Shown here: positions 13,101 to 23,618 of the stretch, piece by piece
Layout: each line of letters begins with the position of its first letter
Numbering within the stretch: position 1 is the first letter of the stretch
Origin: Branchiostoma lanceolatum
Taxonomy: Eukaryota > Chordata > Leptocardii > Amphioxiformes > Branchiostomatidae
Reading direction: 5' to 3'
Length of the DNA stretch: 64,000 nucleotides
NCBI RefSeq assembly: GCF_035083965.1
Contig: NC_089727.1
Location: 14,894,769-14,958,768, forward strand
Notes under the pieces: generated by a model
What the model saw: the letters and a program-made list of their open reading frames with translations, nothing else
Told to the model about the DNA's origin: nothing
Databases searched by the model: none
Program-made: the position numbers and the translations under genes

Positions 13101-16100
13101 GTTGAAGAGATTGAATTGTCTTTAGATAGTGTTTACTTGAATCAAGTTGAATGTCTAACCTTCAGCAGAGAAGAGAGCATTGGACGGGACATCTCCGAAT
13201 TAGGACTTATTATCTACATTGTAAGATATCTGCAAAATGTTGGTTACATTGCACCATTTGAAGAAACTCATGGATACACCAGTGCCTTATAGGTATTGCT
13301 GTGCTCCACTAGTCTGTAATGTGAACTTTGACTCATGTGTTTGTGTCCTTGTTTGCGTAGGTTTGTCCTGATGGTGAAGAAGGGTTACCGAGACCCCCCC
13401 TATCACAACTGGTACCACGCCTTCTCGGTCTCGCACTTCTGCTACCTGCTCTACAAGAACCTACGCATCGACCAGCTCCTGACGTGAGTCTTGCACACCT
13501 GGCCAGGTGTTCTGTGTTTACTGTATAAATGCTTCGGTCAGAAAAAGGGGCCCCACCAGGTAGTGTTTTTTTTCACTTTTGGGCGTGACCCCTACGTGGC
13601 CCCATGGGACACCCTGTGGCTGCCGGGCTATCTTTGGGCCCAGCCGTGACCTCGAATCATTTCAGCCCAGATTCAAAGTCAATGCAGGAGTCATTAACTA
13701 ATAGACGCCGTGAGCTAATTGTACAAACACCGCGAGGCAGCTCACCAGGACAAATTTGTGGCTTTGGGGCCTGGCCGGGACTATACCCTTATAGTCACCG
13801 GTGCAATTGGGACTGAAGCATAAGCTGTAGACCACCTGGTACAATGCTGGGTGAACCTAAGTTGTGCATGTGATGTTTAGAGGATACTGGACCATCAAAT
13901 GCCCCCCTCCCTTCTCACTAAAACATCTTGACCCATTCACATGTACATGTATGTTGGCTGTAGCTCCCATTGTAAGGACAAATGTCTGATGTATGTTTCT
14001 AACCTATAAATCATTGACAAATGTTCAGTTTTGTTTCCATGTTAAGCTCTTACAGTGGGCTTGCACATACTTGTTCCACCAGTGTTTTCACATGCTACCT
14101 TTGCCAGATGGCATTTGATTGTTTGTAATTCTCAAACATTTGTCCAATGGTTTAGATTTAATCAAAATATCATTATTCCTTCCTGAATGTCTTACCTTCA
14201 TAAAGCTCCTTTTCCCGTTTCTCCCCCAGTGATGTTGAGCTGTTTGCACTGTTTGTGGCATGTCTGTGCCACGACCTGGACCACAGAGGCACCAACAATG
14301 CATTCCAAGTTTCCTCAGTAAGTGGAACCTTCCACAAAAATTTCACCCTGTCCATCCAAAAGAATTTGTACCTTCATGTGATGAAAATGTATTTTCATAA
14401 GCTTGAAATGACAGATTTAACAATGAAAATCATGGCTGTCAAACAATAAGTGGAATGGATAAAAAAATTCAAAACTGTAGACAGCTTTTGGTGAGTGTAT
14501 GATCTATGGTGATGTCCTTGATATGACACAGATTGTGTTTTTGTTTCCCAGAAATCAGTCCTGGCAGCTCTGTACAGCTCAGAAGGCTCTGTTCTGGAGG
14601 TTTGTACACAATTCAATTGTTCTCATTTTCACACCTTGTTTGTAAATTGATTTTTGACACTGGTTATTCCTTCTTAAACAGAATATACGAAACCAGCTTC
14701 AGGGTCATCAAATATATTGATATATGCATAATGAATTCAGATTTCTACTTCACAAACACTTTTAAGAGATATCTATTGTCTGTTATATGTTTATGTGTTT
14801 TATTCTTATGGGTCGTTCTACCCGAAGAAAAAGAATCCATTGGATAACAGTAAATATAGTAAATCAGAATCTGGAAATACAATAGAGCCTATATGGTGAT
14901 GTAAATTATAAACTATATGGACATGGCATTAGCCATGTTACAGCGGCATTATGCTGTGACTGAATTTAATCTTCTTATTGTTCCGCTGTCAGAGACATCA
15001 CTTTGCCCAAGCCATGTGCATCTTGAACACCGAGGGATGCAACATCTTTGAAAACCTTAATAAAAGGGTAAGACAATTCATGTATGCCCCTGGACTATTA
15101 TTTCATAACACAACACAGATTTAGGTAACCTAGATGAGGTAGATGAAAATAAAGTGGATGAAAATAAAGGATGACTTCAGAAATGTATTATTAAAAGTAG
15201 TACGTCAAACCTGGTTGGGTAACCACCTCCAGTCACAAGCCTGGAACATTAAAGCAGTCCTAAGCAACCACCTGTCATAAGCAACCATTTTTCTTCAGTC
15301 CCTTGAATATGGTTGCTGAATCCAGGTCTGACTAATATACATTCTACGTTGTGCTATTACTGAATACTGATAAATGTCTAGTAATAACATCTCTGCAATG
15401 TTTCATAGACACTTCCCTGAAATAAAATCTAGCAAGCATCACATTGAAGTTACATGCACTCTACTTTGTTTTGTTTCAGGACTATGGATATTTATTTCCT
15501 GAAGTGAAAGCATCACATTGAAGTTACTTGTGCTCTTCCTTGTTTTGTTCCAGGACTATGAACAAGCCCTGGACCTGTTCCAGGAGATCATCCTGGCTAC
15601 AGACCTGGCACATCACCTGTCTGCTGTCAAGGACCTGGAGACCATGGCAAAAGGTCACAGAGATTCGAACCAGCAACTTAATGACCTGTAGTAACTGTAG
15701 TCTGTAGCTGTCCTGACATCAGACTTGGTTATAGCCTCATAACTGTGCATCTTTTTGTTTGGTTCATTCTTCTTCTTTTGTTATCCTCAGTTGAGGTGAA
15801 GCATTTTCAAGTAGCTAGTAGTGCAATGCGGCTTTGCTATGGCTCACATTTTCACCAAACACCCCTACTCTTCTCGATAAGTTTGTTGTGTTCTTTAATG
15901 AGCTGAGATCAAATTCCATCCCTCCTTTGATATTGAAGTGCTGCAATTTTTAATACTAGCTTCAATCAGGGCTGTCTCCAGGACCCGTCCATCCATCCGT
16001 CCCAGGATGGAAGTTTGCTTGCTGGGACAAAAAGAAAATTCACCATTTCCGTCAAAGAAACATGAAGTTGATGAATGAAAATAATGTACAATGTATTTTC

Positions 16101-17281
16101 CTCAGCTTAAAATGACAGATTTAATAATGAAAATTAACAACATGGGCTTCCAAACAATGATTGGGACGGGAAAAAATTGAAGCCGGAGACAGCACTGGCT
16201 TTGATATGTCAAATCTTAACGTATGAAAACCCCTGACAATGCTGACTCATGTTTGTCTACTTTCTGCAGAGGGTTATGACAAATCCAACCCCAGGTGCCA
16301 CACCCTCCTGACCTGCCTGCTGATGACCTCCTGTGACCTGTCGGACCAGACCAAGGGCTGGGGAACCACCAAAAAAATAGCGGTGAGTTTTCACTCTACC
16401 AGGCTCTGAAAAGTTCTTGTAAGAGTGAAAGATGATTTCAATGTCCACATCTAAATACAAAATGTAGTGAAGTTTTGATGCCCTAAAAACAATAGATCTA
16501 GACCAGTATCTACAGATCTGTATCTGTATAGCCGGTATAACTGCCCTTCAGCATAACACACTTGCTTCACAGGCACACAGCGTGGCAGCAGCTGGTTTTG
16601 TTACACTGAACGACCTGTCACATCTCACCTTGCACATTTTGACTGCAAGCATTGTTTAAAGCTACCTAGTGAGGATACCAGTGATCTGTAGAAGTCTGAC
16701 CTTGTCTGTTCCTCAAACTTAATTCCAATGCCACTGTGTGTAGAGCTGCTGTGAAAGTTGTTGGAATGCTTGAGAAATGACGTTATTGTTTCTTGTCGAT
16801 GATTGGCAGGAGCTGATCTACCAGGAGTTCTTCCGTCAGGGTGACCTTGAGAAGTCCATGGGGTACCGCCCTCATGAGATGATGGACAGGGAGAAGGCCT
16901 TCATTCCCGACCTGCAGATCAGCTTCCTGGAGAACATTGCCATGCCCCTCTACAGGTCAGTAGGGTGGGGGTTAGTAACGTCGTCTAGATTTGAACTTGG
17001 GATTTTTTTGGATTATGTAGCTTAATTGATGTAATGATCTGAAGATGTTTTATAACCTGTAAACTCCCCAACCTCATAGGATCCTGGGAGATCTACTACC
17101 AGGGTCAGAGTGCGTATACGAAGCGGTCAAGGCCAACCGCGACACCTGGATGCAAATACGAGAGACCGCCAAACACAAGCCCATCACCCACGGCAACTCC
17201 TTTGACTTCTTCAAAATGCTGGACGAGGATGATGACATGAGTCTGGTCAACAATGGGGAGGGGGGCAAGGAGAACCACTGA
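1155..17281 (+). CDS. PDE2A: PDE2A-type cGMP-stimulated 3',5'-cyclic nucleotide phosphodiesterase, 5'-partial, 20 exons
   Basis: Hydrolyses cAMP and cGMP; in this family cGMP binding to the GAF-B domain activates the catalytic domain. Exons I can phase: 1155-1297, 1902-2053, 3263-3326, 3437-3518, 6776-6836, 7748-7829, 8193-8230, 9280-9318, 10411-10484, 10731-10808, 11510-11632, 12373-12443, 13361-13483, 14230-14317, 14552-14599, 14993-15067, 15554-15653, 16270-16382, 16810-16955, 17080-17281 (TGA). All have GT-AG borders and compatible phases, giving 633 residues. The first two exons carry the end of GAF-A ([23 protein letters not shown]). GAF-B follows ([37 protein letters not shown]). The catalytic domain shows [12 protein letters not shown], the metal-binding [32 protein letters not shown] and the purine-site glutamine region [12 protein letters not shown]. 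No active-site residue is missing. The N-terminal region and most of GAF-A are not in the window. A 63-bp cassette exon at 5177-5239 may add 21 residues. The PDE2A assignment rests on near-continuous similarity to the vertebrate protein as I know it. Confidence 0.95.
1605..1880 (-). mobile_element. tRNA-derived SINE
   Basis: Read on the minus strand, the segment from about 1878 to 1808 has a polymerase III A-box-like TGGCGTAACGGTTAAGG and a B-box-like GGGTTTGAATCCC at tRNA spacing. A body of about 200 bp follows (CTGGGAAAGGCACTGACAC, CTCACTCCACCCAAGTG). The layout of tRNA head plus conserved body is that of a SINE; the tRNA portion is too altered to be functional. It ends only about 20 bp upstream of the PDE2A exon at 1902. 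Confidence 0.6.
2017..2420 (+). repeat. 111-bp tandem repeat grown from a PDE2A exon-intron junction
   Basis: The last 37 bp of the exon ending at 2053, its donor site and about 74 bp of intron are repeated with period 111 bp (anchors at 2017, 2128, 2239 and 2350), plus a fifth degenerate copy near 2399. The copies stay nearly identical, including the CACATTTAG/GTA donor. The intron therefore holds several decoy donors identical or nearly identical to the real one. Confidence 0.9.
2460..3010 (+). repeat. Diverged ~105-bp tandem repeats in PDE2A intron
   Basis: Units containing CCATCCGATAGGTTGTACAT, then a stretch with CTGCATTACTGAGGCAAAATG, recur at about 2540, 2643 and 2748 with period about 105 bp. 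More degenerate copies run to about 3005, and there is a short internal duplication near 2850-2900. The core CCATCCAATAGG...GTACATAG is shared with the adjoining 111-bp repeat, so the two arrays may have a common origin. Confidence 0.75.
4090..4095 (+). other. Possible 6-bp microexon of PDE2A
   Basis: The six bases GCTCAG lie between a good acceptor (CATCCTTTCAG) and a consensus donor (GTAAGAG). They are in phase 0 with both neighbouring exons and would add Ala-Gln. Such short flanked words arise by chance, so transcript evidence is required. Confidence 0.15.
5177..5239 (+). other. Possible 63-bp cassette exon of PDE2A within GAF-B
   Basis: A 21-codon open stretch ([20 protein letters not shown]...) is bounded by a pyrimidine-rich acceptor (CCCCCAACCCAG) and a GTGAGT donor. 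It is phase 0 at both ends, as are the exons at 3437-3518 and 6776-6836. Skipping it joins ADESE directly to [12 protein letters not shown], which matches the vertebrate GAF-B. Inclusion would insert a basic, probably helical segment. An optional exon is more likely than a constitutive one. Confidence 0.4.
6158..6342. mobile_element. MITE with ACTGTAAATGC-type ends, copy 1
   Basis: An element of about 185 bp with left end TACTGTAGATG and right end GCATTTACAGTA. Internal words such as GTGGTTTTGAAAC, AATGGTTTTAAGC and TTCGCTGTGG are shared with the copy at 7027-7240. It is a short non-coding inverted-repeat transposon. Confidence 0.65.
6864..7000 (+). repeat. (GTAGA)n microsatellite, likely LINE 3' tail
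   Basis: A pure GAGTA pentanucleotide array covers 6864-6949 and restarts at 6975-6999. Both parts are followed by GTTTATTG(C/T)TAAGACT and then A(C/T)AAAGTCCATG-like sequence. The reverse complement (CTCTA)n is the tail of the LINE fragment at 44588-44925, so the array is probably an expanded LINE 3' end inserted antisense in this PDE2A intron. Confidence 0.8.
7027..7240. mobile_element. MITE with ACTGTAAATGC ends, copy 2
   Basis: The left end TACTGTAAATGCA and right end TGCATTTACAGTA are exact inverted repeats about 214 bp apart. The interior shares GAGTGTTCACAGTGG and GGTTTTAAGTT(C/T) words with the copy at 6158-6342. There is no coding capacity. It starts just after the pentanucleotide array. 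Confidence 0.8.
11050..11222. mobile_element. Diverged MITE of the ACTGTAAATGC family, copy 3
   Basis: TACTATAAATTC at the left and GATTTACAGTAT at the right form degenerate inverted ends of about 173 bp. The interior word GTGTTTTAAGCGCATGG matches the family. It lies in the PDE2A intron between exons 10731-10808 and 11510-11632. Confidence 0.5.
12143..12254. mobile_element. 92-bp palindromic MITE with CCATTGCACT target duplication
   Basis: Ends TAGCCTGAGTGCCAGCCT and AGGCTGGCACTCAGGCTA are an 18-bp perfect inverted repeat around a short AGCGGAGCT-rich centre. The direct repeat CCATTGCACT lies at 12143-12152 and 12245-12254, as expected for a 9-10-bp target duplication. Confidence 0.75.
12643..12978. 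mobile_element. Long-inverted-repeat MITE
   Basis: Two arms of about 130 bp (from CAGCTTAATGGGACTACCTC to near 12780, and from about 12850 to the complementary GGTAGTCCCAAATTCAGCTG) pair imperfectly around a short spacer with repeated AGAATTCTG words. The structure is a fold-back DNA element in the PDE2A intron after exon 12373-12443. Confidence 0.7.
13520..13830. mobile_element. GC-rich insertion, possible DNA transposon relic
   Basis: A segment richer in G+C than the rest of the intron is bounded by ATGCTTCGGTC and the imperfect complement GACTGAAGCAT. Inner GGCCCCACCAGG and GGTGAGCTGCC-like words pair weakly. The ends suggest a small inverted-repeat element, but the evidence is thin. Confidence 0.35.
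15432..15560 (+). repeat. Duplicated 3' splice site upstream of a PDE2A exon
   Basis: The block AGCATCACATTGAAGTTAC...TTGTTTTGTTTCAG/GACTATGG at about 15434-15486 recurs as AGCATCACATTGAAGTTAC...TTGTTTTGTTCCAG/GACTATGAA at 15509-15561. The second acceptor starts the true exon (15554). The upstream copy would give GACTATGG and reach an in-frame TGA within 14 codons. Confidence 0.85.
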
Positions 17282-20200
17282 CAGGGCTGTGTTATTCTTG
17301 CTTAAGGCCACACCAATTTAATTGGTTGGTTGTCAGAATCGTCCGCTCCTGCTTTCTCCAAATCCAAAAAACACCTCTCATGCAGGAAATTTTTACTCAC
17401 TACATTACTATGAAGCCTTTTATTCAGTTTTTGTTTGCCAATGTTTTTATCTTCAACATTTCTTTTCTTTTCATGAATGACAGAATCCTTATAGTGCATA
17501 TAAAAAAACGGTACTTTTAATAATTTTCTACCAACAGGTATGTCTACTGTACAATGGCAGTGGTGGGATGAGTTGGTTGTCTGTCATAAATTGTTAAATC
17601 ATCTCATTCCTTATTTGTTTTATGTAAGCCCCAGGCTTTTTGCCAAATTTTTATTCTAATTCTTTTCCCTGTCGCTCCATATTTTTTCGAGAACCAACAG
17701 ATCAAATTGGTGTGGCCTAACGTATACATACATACATATCCTATTACTTTTATACAAGGGGAGAAAGTAAGAGTACTTTTGGTGGGAGCTGAGCTAATGG
17801 AGCTTGAACACCAAAAAGTGGTTCCAACAAGGCAAGAGGAAATGATATCGTTTTTATACCAGCTCTGCAAAATGTAAGCGTGTGTGTACAATGTATGTGT
17901 AAATAGCCTACGGGAAATATTAAAATCAATGTTTCAGAAATGGTAACCAGATGTAGTTGTACATTATTTCATTAAACAGCGGTGAATGTTGGATTGTAAT
18001 GTGGTGTCATCTGCTCCTTGTATAAGATTTGCTTTTAGCAGTTAAAGCAGATACTTATGATCAGTGTTGTACAGGCATATGGTATCCATATTTCACAGGT
18101 TTTATAGATTTACATTTAGGTTTTAAGAATCATAAGAAAGAACTGTTTTACCTACGCACTACAATGTACATTGTACTACAACGTTTCCTAGAATATTGAA
18201 CATTTCTCATCCTGTAAAAAGCTTTGTTTTTGGTCCATTTTATTTGTTGTCTTGAACATAGTATATATCTTGAGATTCCAATAAAAATTTCATGTTTGCT
18301 CTTATTGACAGAAAACCATAAAGAATCATTAGTCTTTTTTGTACCTGTGAAAAGTTTAACAGTGGGGACGATTATTCTTGAATACAGTACAAAGATTAGT
18401 GAGACATTGATTTCCTGGTTGTTGTAATACAATCCTTTATAATGAGTTTTCGGCTGTGACTATGTTATACAGGTCTTTGAAGTAGGGTGGAGGGTGTTTT
18501 TGTGATTTGTGTTGTGTTAACTGTGAATTGCTAAACTCTGCATTACTGCGTAAATCTTTTGCTGCTATGTCGTCTTTGTGTGCCCCTATTTCTGATGCGA
18601 CAGCCTAAGTTCGGCTTAGGAAACGTACTGTAACTCTACTGCAATTTTTCTGCCAATTGCCAATCACTTTGTTGCCATGACTTCACCGTTCTAACACTGC
18701 AAAGTTGTTACTAAAACCCAACCAACACAAGATGTGCTAATCTTCAACATGGTACATTGTACCCTGGTTTGAAATAACACCATTTCGGAGCTGAGCAGTT
18801 GCCTGTAGCATCCTGGGGGTTTGGTTTGGTTATTAGATGCCCTAAGGTTAAGGTGTTCCAAGCTAACTGTAACACACCATGGGCTATGGCAGTGCACAGA
18901 TGGCAGCCATCCCTTGCCAAACGTATTACTTAGTCAAGCTTTACATGTAGCTGTGTTAGTTCACATGTTCATAGTACAAATACTTTGTCACTTAACATAA
19001 ACAAACACGAAAAGTAACCTTGTTATAATAGGAAAATTAAATCATATGCTGTGATGGGTATACAAATGTGATATTTCAGATTCCTAGATAACGTTATATG
19101 CTATACGAGGTTTCTTTCAAGAACAGTCTGCGTACAACTGGGACCACAGAATGGAAAAACAAAAGTAACAAGCTAAGATATCAAATATCTAATACACTTG
19201 CAATGGCTTTTTGTTTTTATCGGAAATATTATACATGTAACAGAAATGTTAGTGACAGCACCATCTTCAGTCATTGTCGTATCATATGAACATGTATCAT
19301 AATGCATACCCAGGTTACCCAACTGAGATCATCTTGTATATATGGATTCTGTGCAGACAATAGATCATAAGCCATGTGACATGCAATTAGGTAATAGTTT
19401 TACCTGCACTAATATATAGGTGTGTTGGTAAGAATGTAAATGCATTTGAAATTGCTTTGCTTTGCTTTGCTGTAGAATTTACTCTATGTAAAAAGAAATA
19501 CAGTATATATTATCTTGCCCCTTCTACAGAGGTTTGTTTTTGTAGCCTAAGTTGATTGACACTTGCAAATGCCATATTTGAATACAGAACCCTTGACCAT
19601 TCCAACCCAGTGTCTCTTACATGTATGAATACAACTCATTCTACCTCCATGGGGAGCATGGTCTCACTGCCTGGTGTCATTTGGTCTTTCTTATGCCTGG
19701 CTTAATAGGTACTAATATGTCACTAGGTCTGTGTCACGAGAGGAGAGGGACTTAAAAAATCCCGGACAAAACTACCCCTCTCGATCGAAGCCTCTGCTTG
19801 GAGAATACTGTGTCGGTACACCCTGGACAAATAGGTAACCGGGAAACATACATCAGATAGACTATTAATTGGTTGCAAGTTTTGCAACACTGAACCGGTA
19901 GGGCGACAGTTTTTGGTTTAGTGAGGTATGTGCCACAAACCAGTTTTTGGCAAATTGAATTATTCTTGTGAGCCATAAAATGGTGATTGAAATATACATA
20001 ATATAAAATATTCTGTTGTGAAATAGGTGAAAACACTGAAAAGATACTGCATGTTTTAAGGAAGCTTTAGCTTCATTTTCTAGAATTATTCACTTTCTGA
20101 TTATCTCCATTTTCGGCCAAGTGAACATACTTGGAAATTAGGCTTAGAGTTTACATTAGCACTATAGCTAAGTGATTGCTTTGCATCTATAAATATTGTA

Positions 20201-23200
20201 GAAGAATGACTACTAGTGTAATTTATTTTCCAGTAGCCAAATAGGTAAATATGATGACATCCATTTTGTATCAGTCTTAGCTACAGGAGAGTTGTGCTGT
20301 ACCCGGGACCGTGTTCCATCCAGGACGGCTTTTTGTGCTGGAAGCCAGGCGTGGGGAACCGCCGACACGGCCGGGCACAGGCCTCTCCTGGTTTTTAAAT
20401 CAAACCTGTGTTTTGTGGTAACGTGTTATTGATAGAAACAGTGACTCCTATTGATCACATAGGTGATACTGCGGCTCACATTCTTTGCCACATTTCCACA
20501 CAATGCGCAGTTTGTTTATCCAACGTGGATCAACTTAGTTGCGGACTGCCATGTTTGTTGACACTCTGTTTTCTTTCGAATATTGCCAATGACGTTTTAT
20601 AACATTGATAGCAGTAGTCTCATTTGCGGCATCTCGGTGGGTGCAGACATGACCTTTCCGGCAGAAGAACCTGGCCTGTAACATGTTCAAAAATTGCGAA
20701 TAAGCGCTACCCAAACCATATTTCATTCATGATAGAAATGTGTCACATAGTCTATAAAATAGTATAATGGTGCGTCTTTTCCCCAAATTCTGAGAGAAAC
20801 TTTTCTAACATTTGAATGATACTGGTCAGCCGATATTTGTTTTTACTAAATACGGAAGATTCTCTCACAAGCTTTTTCTGCTATTAAAAGCAGTTTCGTG
20901 TTTACGTTTGGCCACATGTAGCAAGTTGTAACAGTGTAACTTTACATTTATGTTTGAGGAGATGAAATTCAATCTTTTTATTCTAATCATGTCGAATTTG
21001 TGGATCTACTTTTCATCTATCAAATGGGACAAAGTCAAAGACACCAATCCAGGGTGGTGCACATAAATTTTACACCTCTTTTTAAGCTTGAAAGAAACTT
21101 GCAATTTGGCCAGATAGTTTCATTTATCTTTTTTTCATGACGGTGCACTGACTTCAAGATGGCCTCTAGAGGTCACCACGCTAACATTTTCCTATGTGAA
21201 TCGGTCTTATGAAGTACGGAAAAATTGTGAATGCAGAGTCTTTACAAACCGGTAGATTTGCAGTCTAACGTTACATGTCTACATATGAGGTACTTAAATA
21301 TGCATGTCTTTTTATCAATGACGGTTTGGGAAAACCAAGATTTCTGTCTCAGTTCCTTCTAACGTTACGATCAACGTTCCATTCTCGGTACCCCGAACAC
21401 CGACGATCTAATATGGCAGCCAAAAATTCTTCCGATGTTGATATGAGCGGAATAACTTGATTTAACTGGTAAACACTTAATTTGCTTCATCTTTTTTATT
21501 CATTATTGCATATACAATGTATTCAGTGCGTGACATAAGGTCCCTGCCCATGTACACTGCATATTAGACCCGTTTGCGGTGGTTTGTGGTGTTTAGGCAT
21601 ACCGAAAAATACCTTCAGTCTTGACTTGGAAACGATGTCGAGCAAACTAAATCTAGACGTGTACACGGGGATTTTAACGCTGTCTGTGGGTGAATGTCGC
21701 ACTTGACCTCCACAAATATAGTCACTGTCCTCCTGTGCCAGCTATGCTGCCCCGACGGCTGACTAAGCTATTAGTATGAGAGAGTAGCGCCTCCCTTTTC
21801 TGCGGCGTTTCTAGTTGGAGACGCCAGAGGGCAGCTCTGCACACGGAGTCAGTGTCGTTGGTATGACGTTGTGGCTGACAAAGGAGCATCCAGCGGTGGC
21901 GGACCCCATTCTTATCTTAAACACAGTAGATAAAGCATATACTTTAATAGGTAAATGTTTTCTTTAATAGCATAAATATGTTGATTGTGCAATGCGTTTA
22001 GTACATAACGGTTACACCATTAACGGTTGTAATGATAACATACTTGAAAATCATTTTTGACGACAGTTGGTGTAGTCCCACGTCTAGAATTTAGCTAAGC
22101 CTGTTTAAGTTTCAGGGCCATCAACAATCATGTGTAGATGTCTACTATGTCGCAGACAAATATCATAAAACCTTCCTTGAGGTTTACCCTGTACCCTCTC
22201 TCCCGCTTTGATTGGCTTGAGTTGTTTGTAATGTATTGCCGGCAAATGCCGGCCCTTTCAAAGCAAAAGTAACGCACACCATCCTGGCTTCTAGCGGGCA
22301 GATTGGTCTAAACGCAAGTCAGATCTAGAGCCATTAGTTTCCTGTTTACACAGCAAATACATACACAACGAGAGCTACATATACCTGCTATTTGATGAGT
22401 TGACTGACCAACACTTCCCCGTATCACATATGGATTGACCAGGTCTGCCCATACCGACAGACCTATCCCTGCTGCTTAACATAACATCTGTACCGACAGA
22501 GCTGTCTCTGGTGCTAAACGTTACACCCATACCGCTAGACCTGTCTCTGGTGCTGTACGTTACATCGGTACCAACAGACCTGTCCTTGGTGCTGAACATT
22601 ACACCCATACTATCAGACCTGTCTCTGGTGCTGAACATTACATCCATACCGACAGACCTGTCCCTGGTGCTGAACATTACATCCATACTGTCAGACCTGT
22701 CCCTGGTGCTGAACATTACATCCATACTGTCAGACCTGTCTCTGGTGCTGAACATTACATCCATACTGTCAGACCTGTCCCTGGTGCTGAACTTTACATC
22801 CATACCGACAGACCTGTCCCTGGTGCTGAACATTACACCCATACCGACAGACCTGAAAATAACATTCAAATTAAAGAGAAACGCTATATGGCATTTCTTG
22901 AGTGTAATAGCTTGTGTGTTTCCGGTTTCAGTACTGAAATAGAATACCGTTAGGGGCTGTAACGTTAGATCGTGATTTTCTTTTCTTTTTAAATTTTCTA
23001 TTTTCATATTTCGGCCAACTGATTTTAGTAATGTAAGATTGAAATGCATCAGGCACCCAGTCATATATTTCCAACATCATATTGTAATTGTGTAGACATG
23101 CATTCTACGAGCATATGTATTTTGATAAACTGAGAAAAGAAGCACAATGTTTACCAAACATATTCTTACATGAAGTTTGAAATCCCACATTTGCTAACAA

Positions 23201-23618
23201 TGTGAAATACAGGAAGTCTGTTTTTTTAATCTTTATACTCAGATGACAGAATCAAAGATATTCTGTCCCTTGCCATCGCCCTTCCCCAAGAGAAATTTCT
23301 AATGTCCAATCGTGAAACCGACTGTCAGTCTAAACGCCTCGAAAAAAAAAAAAACAAGAAGAAATCCTCTGCCATGCCCAAGATATTCGTATCAAATGGT
23401 CGCAGCTAACGGGACACTGGCTCTTGTGTCCAGAATACCGTAGAGTGTGCCCTGAGGACGAGAGTTTGGAAACATTTGACCAATCAGGAAGCCAAACGAA
23501 CAAGAGAACAATGGAACCTTCCGTTCCTATGAACCATCGTGACGACATAGGGCGTTGGAAACGATGACAGATACTCTTGAAATCCCTGGTGAAGGTCAAT
23601 TTTCTTTTCACTGACAAG
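17282..23618. other. PDE2A 3' UTR and spacer; no gene recognised
   Basis: A possible poly(A) signal AATAAA is at 18280. Beyond the minisatellite at 22440-22860 I see no spliced coding pattern. A short frame starting at an ATGGCAGCC context near 21413 ends after 15 codons. A stretch near 21780-21860 is richer in G+C and could be regulatory, but nothing specific supports that. Confidence 0.5.
22440..22860 (+). repeat. 39-bp minisatellite, about 10-11 copies
   Basis: The unit contains CAGACCTGTCTCTGGTGCTG followed by AACATTACATCCATACTGT. Because 39 is a multiple of three, both strands stay open across the array: a 13-residue repeat on the plus strand (LSLVLNITSILSD) and another on the minus strand (DRSDSMDVMFSTR). 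It lies about 760 bp upstream of the kinase start codon. Confidence 0.95.

Noticed and set aside
22375-23064. 229-codon minus-strand open frame with 13-residue repeats
   Set aside because: It is the 39-bp minisatellite read in one of several open frames; the plus strand is equally open and nothing outside the array looks like protein.
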